From Microbacterium pygmaeum (GTDB lineage: Bacteria; Actinomycetota; Actinomycetes; Actinomycetales; Microbacteriaceae): 64,000 bases of DNA. Within the stretch, counting starts at the first letter, position 1, and the number at the start of each line of letters is the position of its first letter. The notes beneath the pieces were generated by a model. That model did no database searches. It worked only from the letters and a program-made list of their open reading frames with translations, and had not been told where the DNA came from. The stretch spans positions 3,604,571 to 3,668,570 of the forward strand of contig NZ_LT629692.1 of assembly GCF_900100885.1 (NCBI RefSeq), in the 5' to 3' direction. A program made the position numbers and the translations under genes. Positions 1 to 8,800 of this stretch are shown one piece after another.

Positions 1-2
1 GC

Positions 3-524
3 GACCTGCGCCTGCCGAAGATCGCCGAATACATGGGCGTCGAGGGCGGCGTCGGCCTGACCGACGTGCTGATCGGCAAGGCCGCGCTCGCAGACGTCAT
101 TCAGCAGTGGGGCCGGGCGAAGCTCTTCGTGCTCCCCTCTGGTCGGATCCCGCCCAACCCGTCCGAACTGCTCGGCAGTCAGGCGATGCAGCGCATGCTC
201 GACTCGCTGCACGAAGCCTTCGACTACGTGCTCATCGATGCCCCGCCGCTCCTGCTGGTCACCGATGCAGCGGTCGTCTCGAAGTACACCAGCGGCGCGA
301 TCCTCGTCGCCGCATCCGGCGCCACGAAGAAGCCCCAACTCGAGGGCGCGGTCAAGGCGCTCGACGCGATCGGCAGCCGCCTGCTCGGCGTCATCGTGAC
401 GATGCTCCCGACCAAGGGGCCCGACAGCTACGGCTACGGCAGCTACGCGTACAGCGCGACGCACAGCGTCCGCGACAAGACGGCCGTTCGCGACGAGCCC
501 CTCGAGGTCGGGCAGGACGCCTGA
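3..524 (+). CDS. CpsD/CapB-type tyrosine autokinase, C-terminal part (5' end outside window)
   Basis: C-terminal roughly 173 residues of a bacterial tyrosine kinase of the kind that controls capsule or exopolysaccharide chain length. The frame is open from base 3, so the gene starts upstream of the window. The visible part has the family segment ending YVLIDAPPLLLVTDA (Walker B-type strand) and a terminal tyrosine-rich cluster, SYGYGSYAYS, expected to be the autophosphorylation tail. The Walker A motif and any Wzz-like membrane half lie outside the window. The stop is one base before the next start, the tyrosine phosphatase, so kinase and phosphatase form an operon, the usual opposing pair in Wzy-dependent polysaccharide loci. 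The family call is firm; the substrate is not visible here. Confidence 0.9.
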   Translation, partial: DLRLPKIAEYMGVEGGVGLTDVLIGKAALADVIQQWGRAKLFVLPSGRIPPNPSELLGSQAMQRMLDSLHEAFDYVLIDAPPLLLVTDAAVVSKYTSGAILVAASGATKKPQLEGAVKALDAIGSRLLGVIVTMLPTKGPDSYGYGSYAYSATHSVRDKTAVRDEPLEVGQDA

Positions 525-525
525 G

Positions 526-1122
526 ATGGCATTCCGCATCCTGACGGTGTGCACCGGCAACATTTGCCGGTCGCCCCTCGCCGCGCAGCTGCTGCGCGCT
601 CGCCTCGCGCCGCTCGGAGTGATCGTCGAGTCGGCCGGCGTCGGCGCGCTGGCGGGTGAAGGGATGCCCGCACCCGCACGACAGATCGCCGAGCGGCTCG
701 GGGTGACCGACGCTACCGACCACCTGGGCCGCCAGCTGACGGCGGACCATCTGCGCGAGGCCGACTTGATCCTCGCCATGGCGCGCGATCACCGACGCGC
801 GATCGTCGAGCTGTTACCTGCCGCGACGCGAAAGACGTTCACCGTGCGCGAGCTCGCACGCATCGCCGGCGAGGTGACCGACGACGACCTGCGACAGGAC
901 GTCGCCGGCGCCGCCTCCACCGACGACGCACTCCGCGCAGCGGTGCTGATGGCCGCAAGCTTCCGCGGAATCGTTGCCCCGCCCGCCTCTCCCGACGAAC
1001 TCGACGTCGTCGATCCGTACGGTCAGAGCACTGCTGTCTACGAACGATCGGCCGGTCAGCTCGTTCCCGCGGTCGAGGCCACCGCCGTGCTGCTCGAGCG
1101 CGCCGCCCTCCTCGCAAGCTGA
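526..1122 (+). CDS. low-molecular-weight protein-tyrosine phosphatase (Wzb-like)
   Basis: 198 aa. The N-terminus carries the phosphatase P-loop CTGNICRS, with nucleophile Cys9 and Arg15. A DPYG segment near residue 163 fits the general-acid Asp loop of the family. At 198 residues it is longer than the usual 150 or so; the extra part lies between P-loop and DP loop. The ATG directly follows the kinase stop, so translation is probably coupled. By family knowledge such enzymes dephosphorylate the tyrosine tail of the cognate kinase, cycling chain-length control. Cytoplasmic. Confidence 0.9.
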   Translation: MAFRILTVCTGNICRSPLAAQLLRARLAPLGVIVESAGVGALAGEGMPAPARQIAERLGVTDATDHLGRQLTADHLREADLILAMARDHRRAIVELLPAATRKTFTVRELARIAGEVTDDDLRQDVAGAASTDDALRAAVLMAASFRGIVAPPASPDELDVVDPYGQSTAVYERSAGQLVPAVEATAVLLERAALLAS

Positions 1123-1171
1123 TCCGCCCCGACGGGCGCGCCCGCCGCCGCCACGACCAGAGGTTGACCCT

Positions 1172-3115
1172 GTGACCCCCGACGACACGTCGCCGCTTCA
1201 CCCCGCCTTCGGCGGCCTCGACGCAGACGCACCCACGCGCCGCAGCCGTCGCCGTACCGAGTTCTCTGCCGACGAACCGGAATTGATGCCGGAGCAGAAG
1301 CCGCGCCGACGCCGACGCTGGTTGTGGTGGACGCTCGGCATCGTCGGCGCGCTCATCCTGCTCGCCGCAGCGCTGGCCGTCGCCGGCCTCCGGTTGGCCG
1401 ACAGCGCCGTCGATGTGCGTGACAACCTGACGGCCGCGAAGAAGGTCGTCGCCACCATTCCGCAGCTGGCGCGAGAGCAGAACGTGGAGGGGCTGGATGC
1501 CGCGGCCACCGAGATCCGGTCCCACACCGCCGCCGCCCTCACCGCCACGGATGACCCGCTGTGGTCGTTCGTCGAGCGGGTGCCCGTCGTCGGGCAGAAC
1601 CTGGCGGCCGTCCGAAAGACGACGGCCGCCGCCGACATCCTTGTGGAGCAGGCGATGCCCACCGCCGTACAGCTGCTGCAGTCGGTGGATCTCGACCATC
1701 TCGCCGTGGTCGATGGCCGTATCGACCTCGAGCCGTACAAGGCGGCTCTCCCACTGATCCCCGCGCTGCGGGAGGCGGTGTCATCGGCTCAGCGCCAGGT
1801 GAGCGACATCAACCGTGCCGACCTGATCCCCCAGGTCGACGAGGCGATCGGCGAGTTGCTCGACGTACTCGACCAGGCCGCGCCGGCGCTCGACACCGCC
1901 GAGCACCTGCTTCCCGTCGGCCTCGACGTGCTCGGCCAGGCCGGGCAGCGGAAGTATCTGCTGGTCTTCCAGAACACCGCCGAGGTGCGCGCGCTCGGCG
2001 GCAACCCGGCTTCCCTCGCTCTGCTGACCGTCGATAATGGAACGATTGCGCTTCCGGAACAGAGCGACTCCTTCGAACTCGCGTACGAGCAAGGCGTTGC
2101 GTCCAGGTTGCCGTTACCGGAGGAGATGCTGGACTTTTACGAGTCCGACTTTGTTCCCTACATGCAGAACTACACGCGCACTCCTGACTATCCGACTGCC
2201 GCGATGATGCTCGCCGACATCTGGCAGCAAAGCACTGGGGATGTCGTCGACGGAGTGATCTCCGTCGATCCCACGGCGCTCGGGTATCTTCTTTCTGCCG
2301 TTGGTTCGGTGACATTGGCCGACGGCGTCGAGATGAACGCGGAAAACGCGGCGACCGTGCTCTTGAAGGACGCGTACGACAGGTATGGCGACCTGCCAGG
2401 AACGTTCTTAGACGGCTACTTCGCGGCGGCCGCATCGTCCGTATTCGACAAGCTATCGTCTGGTTCAGGCAAGCCCGAAGACCTTCTGGCAGCCCTGACA
2501 AGGGGCGTCGACGATCACCGCATTCTGCTGTGGATGGCGCGGGAGAACGAGCAGGCGATGGCAGCAGAACTCGGCGCCGACGGTCGCTTCGTCCCCGACA
2601 ACTCGCAGACCGCGCAGGTCGGCGTCTTCGTCAACGACGCGGGCTACAGCAAGCTCGAGTACTACCTGTCGCAGTCCATCGATGTGACGGCAGACACCTG
2701 CGCGACCGGAGATGGCCCTGCGACCATCAGCACGACGCTCACGCTCACTTCCGCCGTCCCCGTGTCGGGCCTGAGTGCCTACACGCTCAACGGGCGCGGC
2801 CCTCGACTCGGTGTAAGCCGCGAAACGATGATCCTCGACGTGGCCTTTTTCGCTCCCCCGGGAGCCGACAGCATCACGGTCGATCCCGCCGAGGGCGACT
2901 TCGGCCTCGACCGTTCAGGAGTCGAGCAGGGGCGCTCGGCGCGCAGCATCGCGATCGGTCTCGAGCCCGGTCAGACGCGGTCGTTCACCTTCACCAGCAC
3001 GCTGCCACGCGCGACTGTGGGAGCAGCCGGAGCCCCGGCGACGGTGGACGTGCGGCACACGCCACTAGTCGGGGAAACGCCCATTTCCATCCACAAAGCG
3101 ACATGCGCCGGCTGA
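1172..3115 (+). CDS. DUF4012-family membrane-anchored protein of polysaccharide locus
   Basis: 647 aa from a GTG at 1172. A longer in-frame extension exists upstream but overlaps the phosphatase and is Pro/Arg-rich, so it is rejected. An arginine-rich cytoplasmic stretch (about residues 44-49) precedes one membrane helix (about 51-73), then a large extracellular part. The segment KYLLVFQNTAEVRALGG near residue 253 is characteristic of DUF4012, a family common next to capsule genes in Actinobacteria but without a settled biochemical role. Its position between the kinase/phosphatase pair and the initiating transferase suggests a role in assembly, attachment or export of the polymer; this is inference. 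Confidence 0.85.
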   Translation: MTPDDTSPLHPAFGGLDADAPTRRSRRRTEFSADEPELMPEQKPRRRRRWLWWTLGIVGALILLAAALAVAGLRLADSAVDVRDNLTAAKKVVATIPQLAREQNVEGLDAAATEIRSHTAAALTATDDPLWSFVERVPVVGQNLAAVRKTTAAADILVEQAMPTAVQLLQSVDLDHLAVVDGRIDLEPYKAALPLIPALREAVSSAQRQVSDINRADLIPQVDEAIGELLDVLDQAAPALDTAEHLLPVGLDVLGQAGQRKYLLVFQNTAEVRALGGNPASLALLTVDNGTIALPEQSDSFELAYEQGVASRLPLPEEMLDFYESDFVPYMQNYTRTPDYPTAAMMLADIWQQSTGDVVDGVISVDPTALGYLLSAVGSVTLADGVEMNAENAATVLLKDAYDRYGDLPGTFLDGYFAAAASSVFDKLSSGSGKPEDLLAALTRGVDDHRILLWMARENEQAMAAELGADGRFVPDNSQTAQVGVFVNDAGYSKLEYYLSQSIDVTADTCATGDGPATISTTLTLTSAVPVSGLSAYTLNGRGPRLGVSRETMILDVAFFAPPGADSITVDPAEGDFGLDRSGVEQGRSARSIAIGLEPGQTRSFTFTSTLPRATVGAAGAPATVDVRHTPLVGETPISIHKATCAG

Positions 3116-3187
3116 GATCGCGCCATCGGCTATCGGGCGTTCCGTTCGTAACATGGCTCATGTAGCCTCCTCTAGCAAGGAAGAGAT

Positions 3188-3218
3188 CGCCGGTGACTCG
3201 TAGGTGCACCGGCGTTTT
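3188..3218 (+). terminator. intrinsic terminator or attenuator between DUF4012 gene and sugar transferase
   Basis: Perfect 8-bp stem CGCCGGTG (3188-3195) / CACCGGCG (3207-3214), 11-nt loop, followed by TTTT at 3215-3218. It lies 70 bp after the DUF4012 stop and 46 bp before the sugar transferase start, so it either ends the kinase operon or acts in the leader of the next operon. Confidence 0.65.
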
Positions 3219-3264
3219 CGTACCCACGAGCCCCCTCTCTGTGGATCAGCAGGAAAGGGACTCC

Positions 3265-4839
3265 GTGACGACTGAAGTAAACGTCGGCCCCGCCTTCTTT
3301 CGCGGGAGCCAGTCAGCAACCTTCGGCGCACCCGACACGTCGAGCGTGGGCGTTCTGTCGGCCGGTGATGCTGCCGGCCCCGAGCGTCAGGCGCCTTCCG
3401 GCCGGCCGTGGACACTGCGGTATGCACGCCGCCTCTGGCTGAGCGACCTCGTCGTCCTGATCGCGGTCGTCTACGCCGCGCAGCTTGTCTGGTTCGGAAC
3501 CGGCAGCGCCCAGGTGGCGATCCGCGAAGACAGCCGACTGAGCGACCTCTCGTACTGGTTCTTCTCGGCGGTGCTGGTGATCGTCTGGATGGTCGGTCTG
3601 ACCATGGCCGACTCGCGCAGCACGCGCATGATCGGCAACGGGGCGACCGAGTACGCCCGGGTGGCGAACGCAAGTTTCGTGGTCTTCAGCGTCGTGATCA
3701 TCGCGTGCTTCCTGGCCCGCATCGATGTCGCCCGCGGCTACCTGCTCATCGCCTTGCCACTCGGGGCCCTGCTCCTTATCCTCGAGCGCTACATCTGGCG
3801 CAAGTGGCTGCTGCGCCGCAGAGCCCGCGGCGAGTACTCGTCGCGGGTGCTGCTCGTCGGCTCGCACTCGTCGGTCGCGCAGATCGCTAGAGAGCTGCGG
3901 CGCACGCCTGGCGCGGGGTACTTCGTCGTCGGCGCATGCGTTCCGACTGGGCAGGTCGGCGCCACGCTCGATGATTCGGATATTCCGATCATGGGCAACG
4001 TCAACGACGTGAGTGGCGCGATGCGCGCAGTCGGTGCGGACACGGTCGTCGTGACCAGCACCGACGAGTTGCCGCCGTTCAAGGTGAAGCAGATCTCGTG
4101 GGGACTCGAAGCGGGCCGCCAGCACCTGGTGCTCGCACCGAGCATCGTCGACATCGCCGGTCCCCGTCTGCACACTCGGCCGGTGTCGGGCCTTCCACTG
4201 ATCCACGTGGAGACGCCAAACTTCAGCAAGGGTCAGCGCTTCTTGAAGCGGGCTACCGACCTGGTCGCTGCGTCGCTCGGCGTACTCGTTCTCAGCCCGG
4301 TGTTCGCGTTTCTCGCGATGTCAGTGCGACTGTCGAGCGACGGCCCTGTCTTGTTCCGGCAGAAGCGAATCGGGCTTCGCGGTCGCGAGTTCACCATGCT
4401 GAAGTTCCGGTCGATGGTCCAGAACGCCGAAGACCTGCTGCCCGAGCTCGCAGCGCAGCAGCGCGATGCCGGCAACGAGGTCCTCTTCAAGATGACCAAC
4501 GACCCGCGCATCACGCCGATCGGCCGGATCATGCGCAAATTCAGCCTCGATGAGCTGCCGCAGCTCTTCAACGTGATCGGCGGATCGATGTCGCTCGTGG
4601 GCCCGCGGCCGCCCTTGCCCAGCGAGGTCGAGCAGTACGCTGACCACGTCCACCGCCGCTTCCTGGCCAAGCCGGGCATCACGGGCGCTTGGCAGGTCAG
4701 TGGCCGATCGACGCTCTCGTGGGAAGACTCTGTGCGGCTCGACCTCTCTTACGTGGAGAACTGGACGCTGCTCGGCGACCTCATCATCGTGCTGAAGACG
4801 GGTCGGGCCGTGTTCGCTCCAGGCTCAACTGCCCACTGA
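3265..4839 (+). CDS. polyprenyl glycosylphosphotransferase (initiating sugar transferase, WcaJ/CpsE type)
   Basis: 524 aa from GTG 3265, chosen because AGGAAAGGGA (3251-3260) sits just upstream; GTG 3241 and 3193 are in-frame alternatives. Four N-terminal membrane helices (about 58-78, 95-115, 133-153, 158-178), a nucleotide-binding-like middle region and a C-terminal bacterial sugar transferase domain from about residue 326. That domain shows DGPVLFRQKRIG, FTMLKFRSM, KFSLDELPQLFNV, SLVGPRP and KPGITGAWQVSGR, all family signatures. It transfers a sugar-1-phosphate from a UDP-sugar to undecaprenyl phosphate on the inner membrane face, the first committed step of repeat-unit synthesis. It ends convergent with the YdcF-like gene, 32 bp away. 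Confidence 0.95.
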   Translation: MTTEVNVGPAFFRGSQSATFGAPDTSSVGVLSAGDAAGPERQAPSGRPWTLRYARRLWLSDLVVLIAVVYAAQLVWFGTGSAQVAIREDSRLSDLSYWFFSAVLVIVWMVGLTMADSRSTRMIGNGATEYARVANASFVVFSVVIIACFLARIDVARGYLLIALPLGALLLILERYIWRKWLLRRRARGEYSSRVLLVGSHSSVAQIARELRRTPGAGYFVVGACVPTGQVGATLDDSDIPIMGNVNDVSGAMRAVGADTVVVTSTDELPPFKVKQISWGLEAGRQHLVLAPSIVDIAGPRLHTRPVSGLPLIHVETPNFSKGQRFLKRATDLVAASLGVLVLSPVFAFLAMSVRLSSDGPVLFRQKRIGLRGREFTMLKFRSMVQNAEDLLPELAAQQRDAGNEVLFKMTNDPRITPIGRIMRKFSLDELPQLFNVIGGSMSLVGPRPPLPSEVEQYADHVHRRFLAKPGITGAWQVSGRSTLSWEDSVRLDLSYVENWTLLGDLIIVLKTGRAVFAPGSTAH

Positions 4840-4871
4840 GGCTTATCGCGTTCACCCGCGGCGCGCTGATC

Positions 4872-5399
4872 TTATTCGCCTGGCACAGTACATGGCGTGG
4901 ACAGAGCTTTGGCGAACGCCATCGATTGATAGACGTACTGGTATATCCAGTCGATGAAAGTCAGAGGTTCGCCAACACCAACCACCGCGACGTCACCAGC
5001 GAAACAGCGACTGAACACGTAGCGAGCTCGTTCGACGTGCGGCGTGAACGTTACGACGACCGCGGAACGCGCTCCGTGGTCTCGAGCCCACCAGCGCAAC
5101 ATCCTCGCTTCCCCTTTCGTCGTCATGGGAATCGGCACTACGCACGTGAAGCGGTCGTCCCCGCACACACTCAGGCGCTCGGCTGACCACCGCCCTGACC
5201 CTGCCCGCCCGACAGTCAATAGAACCTGGTCCGAGACTTCGGCTTCTAGCAATTCTTGCGCGGCGGAAATCCGGTGAGAAGTCGGGGGTCCAAGAACGAT
5301 GATCACGTCGGCGCGGGCGGGGGCGTCGATGCGCGGGAAGACAAACAACGGAAGTCCGGCTACCGCGAATAACGCAACTCCCAGCAGAGTGGCTACCAA
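4872..5399 (-). CDS. YdcF/SanA-family (DUF218) membrane-anchored protein
   Basis: 175 aa from a TTG at 5399. One N-terminal membrane helix (residues about 3-22) is followed by RADVIIVLGPP, an Arg-rich R-S-S region and TFTPHVERARYVF, fitting the DUF218/YdcF fold. The family is linked to envelope and polysaccharide biology but has no single agreed reaction. The codons upstream in the same frame also read like a short cytoplasmic lead-in (ending EHRRWLAG) and stay open to a stop at 5529-5531, but contain no ATG, GTG or TTG. Either TTG 5399 is the start or an indel hides the true one. Base composition is more A/T-rich than the genes to its left. Confidence 0.7.
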   Translation of the reverse strand: MVATLLGVALFAVAGLPLFVFPRIDAPARADVIIVLGPPTSHRISAAQELLEAEVSDQVLLTVGRAGSGRWSAERLSVCGDDRFTCVVPIPMTTKGEARMLRWWARDHGARSAVVVTFTPHVERARYVFSRCFAGDVAVVGVGEPLTFIDWIYQYVYQSMAFAKALSTPCTVPGE

Positions 5400-5838
5400 T
5401 CCGGCGAGCCATCGGCGATGCTCCGCCGATTCGGAGAGTCCATAGGGCGATCTTAACGGGATGGCGGAAGCCCCGCGAAATAGAGGAACTGCGGCTGGAC
5501 GGATGTGTCGACGGGGTTGAGGTTGTCGTCACCGGGCGGCTGCTGAGCCTTCCTGGCCAACCCGTCCGTTCGCTGAGGACGCCTGCTGCCACGCGCTCGC
5601 GGCGTTGTTGTCGCCTACGTCGATGTGTGTGGACAACACGGTCGGTATGACCGCACCCACGGGTTGCCGCGTTATCCCATCGCGGTCGCCGTACGCTCAG
5701 CGTCCTCTGTGTGCCGTTTCACGCCCTTCCCTCACCAGCCGAACTTTCAAGACGCGTTGCCAGATACGTTGGCACCACCCGAAACATCTGCTATGTCCAG
5801 CGAAGTCGTTCCAGCACGACCTCTAGGAAGGTTTTGCA
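5400..5838. other. 439-bp intergenic region before the lyase gene
   Basis: No convincing gene. Short open frames here have no ribosome site and no family resemblance. The right end carries a candidate promoter (5769-5797) and the lyase ribosome site AGGAAGG at 5825-5831. Nothing else recognised. Confidence 0.6.
5769..5797 (+). promoter_or_regulatory. candidate sigma-A-type promoter for the lyase gene
   Basis: TTGGCA (5769-5774), 17-bp spacer, TATGTC (5792-5797): 5/6 and 4/6 matches to -35 and -10 consensus, 41 bp upstream of the ATG. Sequence match only. Confidence 0.45.
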
Positions 5839-8800
5839 ATGTACCGGGCCTTGCCATTCGATCGACGGCGCACAGCTCCCTCGCGCATGATCATCGTCTT
5901 CGTCATCCTGACATCTCTATTGATGGCATTGCTGCCGGCCCGTAGCGCTTCAGCCGCGCCAACCGGGGCTCCTACGGTTGGCGACGTCAGCACAGCGCAC
6001 CCGCGCTTGATGGCGGACGAATCCCGATTCGCTGACCTGAAACGTCAGACGAGCGCGGATAGCACTTCTGAACTCTTGCTGTCCAAAGTCATTCAGCGAG
6101 CGGATGCCCAACTCGCTCTCGCAACAGTGCGCTTTCCCACCAAGACTCCAGTAGCCCTACAAGACACCAGCCGAGCTGTCCAGGACCGCGTTTACAACTT
6201 GATGCTCGCCTGGCGTCTGACCTCGAAGTCCAGCTACATCGAGAAGGCGTGGGCGGAATTGCAAGCGGCTGCAAACTTTCCTAACTGGAATCCGGACCAC
6301 TTCCTGGACACTGCGGAGATGACGAATGCCTTCGCAATCGCGTACGACTGGGGATACTCGTATTGGTCGTCCAGCCGTCGGAACACAATAAGAACAGCGA
6401 TTCTCAGTCTGGGCCTCACCCCTTCTCGCGCTGTATACGCAGCAGGCCCCAACTCAGCGGGTCCATACAAGACGCTCGGGAACTGGAGTTCGAGAGCGGA
6501 CAACATCAATGTGATCGTGAACTCCGCGATGATCGTTGGCGCCCTCGCAATCGCTGGCGACACGACGTCCCCTGTTGTCGACGAGGTGTTAGGGAATGCG
6601 CACTCGAGTCTCGCAATCGGCCTAACATCGTATAGGGACGACGGCAGCTTCGACGAAGGACCGACCTACTGGGAATACGCGACGCGTTTCGCTGTGACTG
6701 GCATCAGGTCGCTGCAGACAAGTACAGGGTCGGACTTCGGACTGCTGGCGGGCGCAACCGGGTTGGCGCAGACCGCGGGGTTCATGATGTCGCTTTCGGG
6801 CACAGATGACATCGTCTTCGGCTTTGCCGATAGTGAACTCCGACCGGACCCCGACGCCGCGTACGCCGGCCTGGGCGCGATTCTCAATGACGGATCCCTG
6901 ATGGCCCTCGCCGCACAGTCTCCTCCGACAGCCTGGGCGGCTCTCCAGTTGCTTTGGCGTGATCCGACGATCTCGGCACAAAGCCCACGTATGCCGCCAC
7001 GCGATGCGTCCTACGCGGCCGGAATTGTCAGCATGCGCGCGTCAGAGAGCGACCCTTTGGGCACATACGTCGGATTCAGGTCGGCGAGCAACCCGCTTGG
7101 CCATCATCAGCACATCGACGGTGGCGATTTCAACCTCCAAGCTCTTGGTCAAGAGTGGGCGATCGACTTAGGGAACGAGGATGCGACCTATGACTCGATG
7201 AACGAGGATCGGCAGACTAAGCGTTGGCAGTATTACCGGACCTCGCCGGAGGGGCACAACACGCTTCTTCTCGATGCGTTCCGCCCGGAAGTGGCGACTA
7301 CTGAAGCGACTACCCTGATATCTCGCGGGGCGAACCTGGACTCAGCCTTCGCGATCTCAGATCTCACGGCGCAGTTCTCATCCGTCGCTAACCAGTGGAA
7401 GCGCGGAGTAAAGCTATTCGATTCGCGTAACCAAGTTCTGGTGCAAGACGAGATCTCCGTCAGCCAGCCCGTCCCTGCTCTGTGGTCTATGCACACATCT
7501 GCAGAAATTGTTCTGGATACCGACGGTCGAACCGCCACCCTGTTTCAGAACGGCCAACGGCTCGCAGCACGAATCATCTCAGCGGGCGACGCACGCTTCC
7601 AGGTGATGGACGCAGTGCCGCTGCCGACCTCTCCCATTCCCGCCCAGGAAGCCAATGATGGCGTCCGTAAGCTTGCGATCGAGTTCACCGCGCGCGGGAC
7701 AACGACGCTAGCGGTCCAATTCACGCCTTTACCGAAAGGATCAACCGACGCTGGCGCCGCGGTGTCTGCGATGCCACTGTCCACGTGGTCCGCTGCACCG
7801 TCGAGCAAATTGACCGCGCTCAAAGTGGACGGGGTAACGGTTGGCGGATTCTCTGCTGACACGCCTTGGTATCAGGTCGTTCATCGCGATCAGTCGAACT
7901 TTCCATCCGTGTCGGCGTCGGCCTCAGCGGGTAGTTCGGTCTCAGTTGTTCAGGCCACGGGGACAACACGTGCCGCTCGAGTCACGGTTCAGCAGCCTGG
8001 CCTGAGTCCCACGACCTATAGCGTAATTTTTGCCAACGACGCGGTCACGATTGCGGGAGTGATAACCACTGGGGGGGACTCCGGTTGGTCGTCAGCGACA
8101 TATGACAGGAAGCCGGAGTCCTACTGGGGAACATCAACCGCTGGCGGCTGGGCACGGTGGGAACTGAGCGAACCCATTTCGGCGAAGTCCATGAAGATCA
8201 CCTGGACTGCGAACGCAGAGAAGCTCACGAAGTACAAGATCGAGTCTTCGAACGATAAGACCGCGTGGACCCTGAGGTTTAATGGCGAGTATCGCGGGCC
8301 GTCTGGTTCGCAAATAGTGAAGTTGTCAAACGCAGCGGCGGCCAAGTTCCTACGATTGACAATTCTCGACAGTGGAAAAATCAACGAAGTTGAGATATAC
8401 CGCTACGACGCGGCCGCCGAACTACCGGATGCTCCTGCTAGAGCCCTCAAATCCATCGAGGTAAGTGGGCTGCCATCCTCCATGCCGGTCGGCGCGACAG
8501 GCACGGCCACGCGTGTTCTCAAATGGAACGTCCCAACTGACGATTCTGAGGCCGAAATTCGTTTCATGAGTAGCGACCCAGCTGTCGCTTCGGTCGACGC
8601 GACCGGGAAGGTCCGGGCCCTGAAGGGCGGGGTCGTACGCATCGGCGCTCTCGCGACGGCGGATGGTATTGCGGTTTCGTCCTCGGTGTCGGTGACGGTC
8701 GTGGATTCGACGCGGGTGCGGATCTATGCGGACGCCGATTCGTACGTGCAGAGCACAACCCCGGATACGAACTTCGGGACGCAGATGGGTTTGCTGTCAA

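Noticed and set aside
974..1171. N-terminal extension of the DUF4012 protein
   Set aside because: Out-of-frame shadow of the phosphatase gene end; the GTG at 1172 gives a normal start before the cytoplasmic segment.
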